From: Glandiceps talaboti
Lineage: Eukaryota > Hemichordata > Enteropneusta > Spengelidae
Assembly: GCF_964340395.1 (NCBI RefSeq)
Contig: NC_135568.1
Coordinates: 17,501,776-17,565,775, forward strand
Length of the DNA: 64,000 nt
Direction of reading: 5' to 3'
Below the pieces are notes generated by a model that saw nothing but the letters and a program-made list of their open reading frames with translations, made no database searches and was not told where the DNA came from. How positions within the stretch are numbered: the first letter of the stretch is position 1; every line of letters begins with the position of its first letter. Position numbers and translations under genes: made by a program. Shown piece by piece: positions 51,501 through 63,500 of the stretch.

Positions 51501-54500
51501 GTGATTAGTTTTGTGTAATATGTGTCAGTGAGTAATCCAGCCTTCAGTTTTCTAAGATAGGTGTAAACTAAATCTATTTTTCTTCAATGTGGTCGATTAC
51601 ATAAGTGGGTGATAGCGGTTCCTCTGTTGGTTCCTCTGTTGTGTGACGACTATAATCACCCTGTGATCAAGATAGTGTAAACATAATTGGAAGTCACAAA
51701 ATAGTACACTGCAAGTTCATGGAACTCTGTGAACTCTGTGAAGCCTTCTTACTGAGGCTATTGTTAAATATATGTCCATTCCATAGCTTATCACTTTTGT
51801 ATCAACATTGTTGCAACAGTAGTTTGAGTTTGTGACTATCTTAGAAAACTGAAGGCTCATTTACGAGAGTAATACATACACAATATACATATACATATAG
51901 ACATACTGATAACACAGATAAACAAACAGACCCAAGCACATGGATTGTTGGTGGACAAGTGGTTAAAACCACTATCTCACTATCTCTTACCTCTCATGGC
52001 TGGAGTTTGAGCCCTAGGCTGGGCTTTATTTAATTTGCCATGCAGTAAGAAAGCAGTGTGTCATTCAGTTTGATTCTACTAAATAATACGGGTATTCCCT
52101 GGGCACTCTAGTATTGCAACCCATGAGGGATGGCCTTCACTTGACTTCTTGGAAGACAAACACTTGGGGGGGGATGTAACAGTACTGTTATGATTTATAT
52201 ACTTTCATTATTAGTGTACAATCACCAATACAGGTATGATTTTGTTTGGAAATCCAGGACAATGTGACAAACTTGAATTGATATTGCCCAATACTCTTTT
52301 TAATATCACTGTTATTATCGTTATTCACAATTTTACATTTTACAATTAGTACGTTACCCACTACTGCCCAAAAGAAAACCATGAAAGTGTCTCAGATAAA
52401 ATGGACATGATTTGAATTGTAACGTTTTACATGTTTTATAATATGTTATTGTGTATTTTTTGTGTTCTTTGTAGGTTTGGTTTACGGCATTTTACAGTGT
52501 TGACGCCAGCTGCTAACAGTGATGCAGTCATTAGTGAAAGTCGAATCAAGCTTCTTCTGAGTTCTATCTCAATTGCCATCAACAATACATCATGGTAAGT
52601 CATGTTAACAATACATTATGGTAAGTCATGTCAACAGTACATCATGGTAAGTCATGTCAACAATACATTATGGTAAGTCATGTCAACAATACATCATGGT
52701 AAGTCATGTCAACAGTACATTATGGTAAGTCATGTCGACAGTACATTATGGTAAGTCATGTCAACAATGCATCATGGTAAGTCATGTCAACAATACATCA
52801 TGGTAAGTCATGTCAACAATACATTATGGTAAGTCATGTCAACAGTACATCATGGTAAGTCATGTCAACAAAACATGGAAAGTTATGTCAACAATACATC
52901 ATGGTAAGTCACTGTATGGTAAGTCATGTCAACAATACATCATGGTAAGTCATGTCAACAATACAACATGGTAAGTCATAAATCTGAAAATCCTAATTGG
53001 TAGAAAGCAGTTAGGTGTCTTTATTTACCTCTGTTTCCATCATGTTGTGTTGTTTGTTCTTGTTCTGGGTGATTACCACCTTCCCACGTGCGCAATAACT
53101 CGGAACAAAACAAACAACGCAACATGATGGAAATAGAGGTAAATGAAGACATCTAGCCACTTTCACCACATCAGATTTTAATCAGATTGGGTAAGTCATA
53201 TAACAGGATACAGTACACAGTCCTACATGTATATACTGCAGTATGATGTCATTTTATATGATTAATTGTGCTCTTTGAACCATAAGCTTTTTTTTGTATT
53301 CACTGTCTTGCAAGCTCTGCTTTTGACACATTTTTAGTGAATCACTGAATGTTTCAGTCCTACATTTAGATATTGGTATTACTAAAATGATTTTACTTGT
53401 TGTTGATTATTTCAGTCAAATTCCAATGTTTGTTCAAGTACAGCAGAAATGGCGACGTATGTATTTAGGACAGTGTGAAGGACCAGGTGTTAGGACCTGT
53501 TTTGATATGGTACATCTCAAGAAAATTCCTTACCAATTTAACCATCTAGCTGGACTTCTTGGTGTTTTCAAGTCCAAAATAGTAAGTGTCAGCTTTTATA
53601 ACAGCATGTCAAGTGATTGACTCCATGTACATGTAAACGTCACCTAAAGAAACAAAGAAGCTCTCAAAATATCTAATAGTAATTGTTTCTGGTCAGGACA
53701 TGCTGTGTGAAATTTTTTTTTTTTTAATTCTCAACAAACCTGTCACTCAGTCTACTATTTATGACAGTTACTGTTCTTTTTATTTAGTACTTTGGAGCAA
53801 CTGTGTATGTGGGGCAGATGTCATTTGCTTGTTAGTCCCCACGGACGAAGTCCGGAACGGGGACTTATGGATTGGGTTCCGTCTGTCCGTCCGTCCGTCC
53901 GTCCGTCCGTCCGCAGCTGTTTCTTGGAGATGCCTGGACCGATTTTTTTCAAACTTGGTACAGGGGCAACATGCTATGGCATACATATGCACGTCAATTT
54001 GTTTTATGATACGATCCAATATGGCCGCCTAGCAACCATTTTGTTTGCGAATTTTCCCTGTCTAAAGCCATAACTCAGACATGCTTTAACAGATCTCATT
54101 CAAAGTTGGCATTAGGACAGTGTTCTATGACATACATGTGCATATTCATTGTTGTCATGATACGATCCAATATGGCCGCCTAGCAGCCATTTTGTTTGTG
54201 AATTTTCATGTCCAAAGCCATAACTCAGACATGCTTGAACAGATCTCATTCAAAGTTGGTATTAGGACAGTGTTCTATGACATACATGTGCATATCCATT
54301 TTCATTGTGATACGATCCAATATGGCTGCCTGGTAGCCATTTTGTTTGCGAATTTTCATGCGCAAAGCCATAACTCAGACATGCTTGAACAGATCTCATT
54401 CAAAGTTGGTATTACTATTAGGACAGTGTTCTATGACATACATGTGTATATCCATTTTCGTCGTGATACGATCCAATATGGCTGCCTGCCAGCCATTTTG

Positions 54501-57500
54501 TTTGTGAATTTTCCATGTCCAAAGCCATAACTCAGACTCCATTTTCATTGTGATATGATCCCCCATACCCACCCAATCCTTTATTGTTGGAGGCATATTC
54601 CATGTCCAACAAGCACACACAACATATCTAAATCTGTTTGTTTTAGGTTCACAAATGTTGTTGCTTGATCACAGTAGTGATAATTCCTTAAAACCCAATT
54701 ATAGCGGGGACTATGTCATTCTCAATGACTTGTACATGAATGGCTCTGCACTGTCTGCATTTGTTTCACTGAAGTAGGTTATTTTTGTGTCTCCCCCCCC
54801 CCCCCCCCCCCCCCCCACATCTGCAAACTGCATGGGCTGGACAAACACGAACCAAAAAAGACTGACGTGAGTGTATTTACTTGATATGGCATGCGTGCTG
54901 ACCAGAAACAATTTTTTTTTAGCCTAAAAGTGTGTTAAATATTCATACAAGTTGTCACACATTATTCATGTACATGTATTTGTCAGATCTCAAATACTTC
55001 AGTAAGTCTAAAATATGTAGTCTTAGTAAATATACATGTAGTCATTTTCTACAATCTCTCTTTCTTTCAAACCAATGTATATATTTTATTACAGGCCAGT
55101 CCTATCTCCCCTCTACCACCCGTATCTGTGTCTGTTCGATTCACCTATGTATTACAAGATTGGACTAGCTATGCCTGGCCACAGTTACCACCAGGTAAGT
55201 CAAAATATGTACATGTATATTATAAATTGAGTCTATGTCTTCTGTTGATAATCAGTGTAGAAATCAGATCACTAGTAAAGGTCAATGTCAGATTAAGATG
55301 AACATTTTGGTGGTAGGAAACAGTTATCTTAAAGTTTGTCCTGAGCATAGGAATGATTCTACATGTACATGTATGTAATCTTTATGGTGTTATTGGAGCT
55401 AACCTTAGAACCTAGGATTGAATCCATGGCCTGTACATGTACATGTAGTTTCAGGCCAAATTTAATGTTGGACTTGGATTAAAATTTGGATGTAGAAAAC
55501 AGTTGTTGCATAGATGTAGAAAAAAGTTGGTCCTGAACAAAAGAATTTATTGCAACCCGTGAATAAAACCTGATGGATTTGCTTGTTTGTGGTAAGCTGT
55601 AATGAGACAAGGGTCATGCAAAGATATATATAATATAATTAATGTCAGTAATTTATGAAAGTGTAAACACCACAGGAGCTTGGATCCTTTGATTTTGTTT
55701 GCTGATAAAACACTATTATGAATATTCATGACCACTGAGTGCTTATTCCCTTCAGTGTAAAACATCTCATGAATATTCATTGTTCAATCATGAATATGTT
55801 TCTGTATTTCTGCTAACACCCATGATGCAATAGCCCACAACAGAGATACCCTATTAAGGCACAAAATCAACTCGATGTTTTCTCTGAAATTGCAAATAAT
55901 TGTAGGTGATGTAAATTATCAAATAACTCTCCAGGACCCATACTTTATGAAAATGTCTCTATTTCCAGGAGTGGTGTTTCCTTTTAAAAAAAGAACCATG
56001 TTTTTTAAGCAGTAACCTTTCTAAAATTCTAGCATGATTAATTTCTTTCCTTCTTTCTTTCATTCATTCAGATTTTGATGGCCCATCAGGAAGTGAAGTA
56101 GGTTATTCTGGCTTTGGAAAACTACCATTTGGTGCTGTGGAAGACCCAGTCAGTGAACTACATCTAGCTACAACATGGCCATCACTTGCTGAAGATATGA
56201 TAGTTGATAATGATGTCTATACGTAAGTATTTAATATTATGTAAGGTTCTCCCCAGATCCAAATTAGTGATGTTCAGTCATTAATATTCATGAGTACTGA
56301 AATGTTTTATCAACAGATGTTAGTTGCATGTTACTGTCCAGTGCATAATATACAGAAAGAATAGAATTGATTAGAAGTAGTATGGCGTCATGATGGTTGA
56401 ATGGTTAGAGTGGCTGGCTTGTAATCTGTACATTGCTGGTTGTGGAGTCATGATGGTTGAATGGTTAGAGTGGCTGGCATTGAAACTGTACATTGCTGGT
56501 TGTGTAGTCATGATGGTTGAATGGTTAGAGTGGCTGGCTTGTAATCTGTACATTGCTGGTTGTGTAGTCATGATGGTTGAATGGTTAGAGTGGTTGGCTT
56601 GTAATCTGTACATTGCTGGTTGTGGAGTCATGATGGTTGAATGGTTAGAGTGGTTGGCTTGTAATCTGTACATTGCTGGTTGTGTAGTCATGATGGTTGA
56701 ATGGCCAGAGTGGTTGGCTTGTAATCTGTACATTGCTGGTTGTGTAGTCATGATGGTTGAATGGTTAGAGTGGTTGGCTTGTAATCTGTACATTGCTGGT
56801 TGTGGAGTCATGATGGTTGAATGGTTAGAGTGGTTGGCTTGTAATCTGTACATTGCTGGTTGTGTAGTCATGATGGTTGAATGGTTAGAGTGGTTGGCTT
56901 GTAATCTTTACATTGCTGGTTGTGGAGTTATGATGGTTGAATGGTTAGAGTGGCTGGCTTGTAATCTGTACAGTTATGGTTGTGGAGTCTTGATGGTTGA
57001 ATGGGGCTTGAATTGGGATCTGCAAGTTATTGGTTTGGTCCTAGCTGCTGTAGCTTGATTCTGAATCTGAGGGATAAAGAATTGCTATTTTTCATCTTCT
57101 ACTATACCATCTATTAAGTATTCTTTCTATTTTTTGGTATGGTTTGTTTATCATGACAGGGACCTTGATCCACTTCAAGCCCCACAATGGTCTGTTAGAA
57201 TACGAATGATGGAAGATCCGCAATGTTTACTGGGTAAGTACACGTAGCCACACAATTACTGACTTGAAAAGCCACACTCCACAGTATCCGATAATTCTGG
57301 CATTCATTTTTTCAATTTGTTTTTGTCCATTAACTTTTCTTTAAAAGAGAAGAAAATTACAAAATCTCTCAAAAGAAGATACATCTCTGTCCTGGCAGAT
57401 AAACCAGGATTTATTATAAATTGAAAACATTGCAATCACAATGGTGTGATATACACAGCTATCTATAGTATCAATTCCAATCACAAAAAGATAATTCAAT

Positions 57501-60500
57501 TCTAGTGTTGTTTACATTGTTGATGAAATTCAATGATTACCCTTTGCCAGAAATTATCAAGTCGTCTACAATCCCCAAACATGTGCTTAGTGTGTTAGAA
57601 GTGCTGTAGTACAAGTATATGTCTGTCTTAGCATGCTGCAAGGCTGTCTCATCACCATTTTGTTTTTCATTTGTAAAGATTTATAGAGCGACAACAACTA
57701 AGGAAAAAAATGCTATTATGTTGTACAATATCAAATGAATGATATTTTCTTGCAATATCAAATGAATGATATTTTTCTTTTACTAGGTGAATATTTGTCA
57801 GATTATGCTCAGTTATGTAAAAGAAGTGAATCAACTGAACAGTTACTGGGAAGACATGCTTTCCAAGATGACTCAGGTAAAGTGTAATACTCATTATACC
57901 ATGCAAGAGATATGTCATGACAACTCGTGTCTACGTCACTGGTTCTGCTGTGTTCAAAATATGAGTCAAAATGTTCAAAATTACCATTAGTTTTCCCAAT
58001 TTTACTTTGATCTTACTGGCGCTGGTATAATTTTAACTTTAGTTCAAGTTTGGCTAATATCCTACACTCTTGCTATCAGAGATGCATTTTTACATATATT
58101 TTTTTAAAAATCTTGTGATACAGAGACTGCAGACATCAGCCAAGCTCTGCAAAGACTTACTGAACCAGTACCAATGCACATTCCAACACTGTCTTCTGTC
58201 GTAACGAGGGCCAGAACACGAATACATCATAGAAAACAGGAAGAGGAAGCCCCAATTCATGCTGATTTACTCAATGAACTTTTACAGGTATTTGACCTTT
58301 GAACTTCAAACTTTGACCTTGTGATATTGAATTTATTGAGTTTCATCCTATCATTTTTATAAAAACAATAGAGTAGATTTACATAACAACAAATTCTTTT
58401 GTTATGGAAATTTCTCATGATAGCAGCATTATTTTTAGGAAATGTAATCCCAAATTGCCCAGCAGTACATTTCTTCCAAGTCATGAAAAATTGGCTTACA
58501 AGCCCATTCTGTGTATTTATGATATATCAGTCACTTGAGACATGCAAAACTGTCGCAAAGGAAGCTGTATCATTCAGCATGCAATGCTGGAAGTAAATAA
58601 ATGTATTGTGCAGAATGCACTGCTCTGCTCTGAGACCCAGTGCAGCTGATTTGAGATTACGTTTTCCTGACTGGCGTCTACATTGTAGGTGGTCATGTAG
58701 CAAAGCCCTCAACAGTGAGAGTCTGGGTAACCGAAACTAAATTTCTGCCAAATGATGTCATGACAAAACAAAGCTATCAAAATAAAATAATATTACATAC
58801 TTTGTTTCAGTTTTTATTTCCTGATGCTGGCTTACTGCCAAATGATGCAATGACAGAACCAAATAATCAATATGAAGAGAGAAGAGATTCAAGCAGCGCA
58901 GAGAGTCATAATTCACCAGACACTTCGGTAAGTATTCATTTTACTTACAAGATATGTTGTCTCCTCTTGCAAAGGATCATACCATTTCTAAGTTTAATTT
59001 GATGGTGTTTAGGATTACAATTACAGACAAATCACCTATGAAGGTTGTTCACTTTCACATGTTGCTCCCAAACTTTGAACTCTTTGCTTCCAGCTTCAAG
59101 TTTTGTTTGTTTCAAATCAAAACTGAAAACCTATTTTGTATACCTATGGTATACTGTGATCGCTCAGCCCTACTGAACAAAACATCATTCTAGAGATTGG
59201 TGCTGAATAAGGTTGATTGATTGATTGATTTATTGATTGATTTATTGATCAAGATTTATTGATTGATTTATTGATCAATAACACCCAATTAAGCAATTCT
59301 GATATGTGCTGCAATCATTTGTTATGTTCAGTTTATACAACTCATGATAAAACACAGACTGTGTTTTCTTGCTTGTAGTAAGCAGGAATTAGACAAGTTT
59401 TATGCAAAGACATACAATGTAATTACAATATCATCATGCAGTAACTTATCAAAGCATAAACACCACAGGAGCTTGGGATCCATAACCTTGTTCACTGAAT
59501 CAGATGTGAATGTGACATGGTGTAACCATCAAGTATGACTGTTAGTGTTATATTATAACTTACACAGATGTCAGCAAACTGATAAAGCCTTGCCTTGCCT
59601 GAACCTACATCATAGATCATAGACACCCCTTGTTGTTTTTGTCATCAGTTGTATTGTTGTTTTTACCTTATTTTGTTACTACGTGAATTCTTTCCTTAGC
59701 TGACTTCGTTCTAGCAAAATGCACCTGTGTTATTATGTGGTGTATTAGTTTTAAAAGTAATGCAAAGTGTTAAATTTAGCCTTTAACAGTTGTCATCGGG
59801 TTATGTGCTTACAATTATTTTACTTTCATGTTGTCAAACAATAGTCATTTGAAATGTCACTGACTATGGTTATGTTTATGGACCTTATTGCATTATATTA
59901 TAAGTTTTGTACCCTTAGTTATGAATTTCAAAGTGCACGGTTTCAATAACTTTAATATGTAAGTGAATGTTGATACTTACATTCATAAACATTGTCAAGT
60001 ATTAAAACAAAACAGACATGAATACATTTAACTGGTGTATTTACAGGAACTGCGTCGACAATTCAAATCAGCACCAGAGGGCAGTCTAACATACCTTTTA
60101 GCCATCTGTATGTGTGTAGTTAACCATACTTATGGTGGAGTAAAAGCAGCAGCCCATCTTTGGCAAGAATTTGTTCTAGAAATGAGATTCCGATGGGAGA
60201 ACAATTACACCATACCAGGGTAAGTAATTAGATGACATCCCCTACTATTCAGATTTAGTGGTTTCTTCCTATTGTTTTCTGTAGGCTGGGTTAAACCATG
60301 TTGGCCATGTAGAATTGATTGGTTTGAAATTCATGATATAATTTCAATAGCTTACATCGTTGAGATGACAGCAGCAAATACACTTATTTCAAATCTCACC
60401 TCACTGTATGCATGTGAAGCCCATACTGATTGGCCAGATGTTTGAATCTGTACTTTTCCACACTTCTGGTAAATGTTATTGCAATGGCTTCACATGCATA

Positions 60501-63500
60501 CACAGTCATTCACACTAGTATTTCCATTTTGGAGCCAAGGATAGATTTATATGAAGCACATCTCAAACTGACCAATTTCGCTGGTCCTGTTTTAATGGAC
60601 TTTTTGCTTGTTGGACTTAACGCTATTTTTAAAAAGTATCTGTACATGTACCTGTAAGTAGCTATATTAATTTATGTGTTGACAAAATATACAATCAATG
60701 ATAAGCAAGCAGTGACAAGGGGACTTGTTAAACAGGGAAAGTAAACACAACATGATGGAAATAGAGAGACTTGTAATTCCATTTCATGGATTGATATGAA
60801 CAGTTTTATGTCCTCTTTACATGTACATGAAAGGCCAAGGGATATTTGTTTGTGAATGTTAACTATTATGTAAAGAGGCCATACAACAGTTCTTATGAAA
60901 TAACAGAATGTAATATTTGTCTCTGTACTTCCAACATACTGTGCCAAGATTTACTAATCCAATTCATTTGTTTACTTTCCATATTTGTAGCAAGTTCTGT
61001 TTGTCAATGCTTGCCTGTCATTGGTTGTAGTTACCAGTTTACCAAAAATGTTCATCAGCTTGGTAGATCAAATAACTTACACAGGTTATGATGTACATTC
61101 AAGCCGTTTATACTGCCACCTAGTGGTCAGCTGTAACTATGGAATTTGTTATTCTGATGAGGATCCCTGACTAAGACAGAATGAAAGCACAATGCTAAAA
61201 TTTCTTGAAATGCTTGTTCATTATAATTTGTGTAAGTCATTATTTACCAGTTGATACCTGCTAAAGATATGTCACGTCTTTATATCAAAAACACTTTGAA
61301 GTTAATTTCAAAGGGAGAGCTGAATGATAGTGTAGTCAGAATCTTGATAAGGAGAACATAGCAGTTGCTGTATTTGATTCTTTTTTGTTCTTGACAAAAT
61401 CTCATAGGTTAGAGCCTGGTGCCCCAAATCTAGGAGCCTGTTTGCTTCACCAAAAACTACAGGTAAGTTCTGTATGTGAGGTATGACTTAAGCAACTAAA
61501 TATTACACTATCAAAAATGAACTTGGACTTCCATCAATATTTACCATAGTCTAATTCCTATATGATGCATTATGGTTACTACCACCATATCCACTCACTT
61601 ATAGGGAAAGTCCTTATTCTTAGGACAAAAATCTGTTCTGCCCCGACCGTGTTCATATAAACATGATGACATTATCACATCCCCACATGATTTTAGTTTC
61701 AGACTGGAGAGGTGGAGTTCAGTTAATGAACAATTGTCTAAAGGAACTAACCAATTGCAACTGCCAGTCAATTTGTGATGGATTACTACTGACACGTGTT
61801 GTTTTTACCCTTCACCAAGCAGGGGTAGCACAAATGTTTGTGTTAGAATATATACGTGTTAGATTATATGTGAGTGTAGATGATGGTAGTAATTGTGAAA
61901 AGCTAAGAAATAAGAAGAGAGTTGTTAAAATGTGATGCAATGTTTGATATAGCAGGATTACCAGGCTGCTCTCCTAGAAGAAAGCTGAGAGGCATGTTTT
62001 AAATAGCGCCTCCTAGTGGCAAAACTGTAAGAATCTTTTCTTTTTTTTTCATATTACTTGAATATGCCTGTTGAAGCCAACAAACCAACACCAAGCAATC
62101 GTGATAAAGTATTTCTTCTCCATTTTCAGATGTTAAACTGTTGTATAGAGAGGAAAATAGCCAGGGAGGGAACACCTAGTATCTCTCAGTCATCTAGTGC
62201 TGTATCATTTACAAATACACAACAGAACAATTCATTGCAAAATGATGGTGTCTTGCCGACAAGTACATCCCAGTCTAGCATGTCAAGCAATCCTGGACAA
62301 CGATCTAGTGTGCCTAGCAACCAAGACGAGGATGACAATGATGACGAGGATGATGAATTCTTTGAGTGTGAGGACATGACAGAAATTGATGACAATCAAG
62401 ATAACAACCCTAGAGGTGCTGAATGCAATTCTGATGATGACATGGAGGTGGAGGAAAAGGACACTAAAGAGAGCTCAGAAAAGGAACAGAAAGAAAAATC
62501 GGAAAAGTCAAGTCCGGAAGAAAATGCTGATGAATTTACAGACTCTGTGGTTTTCCAGCCAGATGGCAGACTTCGACAGTGTGGAGATTTAAAACTACTG
62601 AATAATGAAGATCTGTTATATATACCCATCACACAGGTTGGTTGGATGATAGTTCACATTTCGATTGTTAAAATCTATAGTGATGTTCTCAGTGTTTTTG
62701 CTAACATTTTGAAACCTTGGTAATAGAAAGAGGGAAATACAGTAAAACTGATATAGTTTCCTTATTTTATACCATAATTGTGATGGGAAACTCTGGTAAA
62801 ATGACAAGGGGAACTTAGGTAGATTTTAACCTACGTAATACTGCCCTTAACAAAACACTGTTTGGGAACCCTGGTAAAATGACAGGGGGAACTTAGGTAG
62901 ATTTTACCTACTTAAGTACATACTGCCCTTAACAAAAATACTGGTAGAACAGTGTTTTTGCTAAGGTTTGGGAACCCCGGTAACAGAAAGGGGGAAAGAG
63001 GTAAAACTGGTAGTGCTTCCCATGCAATGTATCATAGTTTAGGTGGGGAACCCCGGTAAAATGATGTGGGAACCCCGGTAGATTTTACCTACTTACCGCC
63101 CTTAAATAAAACACTGTAGAGAACCCTGGTAAAATGACTGAGGGAACTCTCAGACTGGTAGATTTTACCTGCTTCATACTGTTAAAAGCCACTGCACTTG
63201 GTGAGTTTGATCACTATCACTTCATCCCAATTTCAACTCGTCCCAATTTTATCTCATGCCACTGTAACCTTTCTCAATGTGGACTTGTCACACCCACTGC
63301 AATATTCTAACATGGTTATAAAGTACACTAGCATTCAATTGCAATTGGTCCAAAACAGTGGTCTATGCTCAGAGCTCTTGTATGCTGATGAAGACCAACT
63401 GATGAACATATTCCAGGGAGTGATAGTTTGTGGTGCATTCTGCTGCTTTTAAACATGTAAAATGTATACTTTGTCAGTTTAAGTCAAGTCAACTTCAACA

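Noticed and set aside
56390-57058. 222-codon ORF (and a 166-codon ORF on the other strand)
   Set aside because: Both arise because the 60-bp tandem unit is a multiple of three and lacks stops; they lie wholly in RAB3GAP1 intron 8 and read the same repeat on both strands.
63198-63452. Possible reverse transcriptase trace (IQLQLVQNSG)
   Set aside because: LQLVQN resembles a LINE motif, but the flanking residues do not match and no tail is visible.
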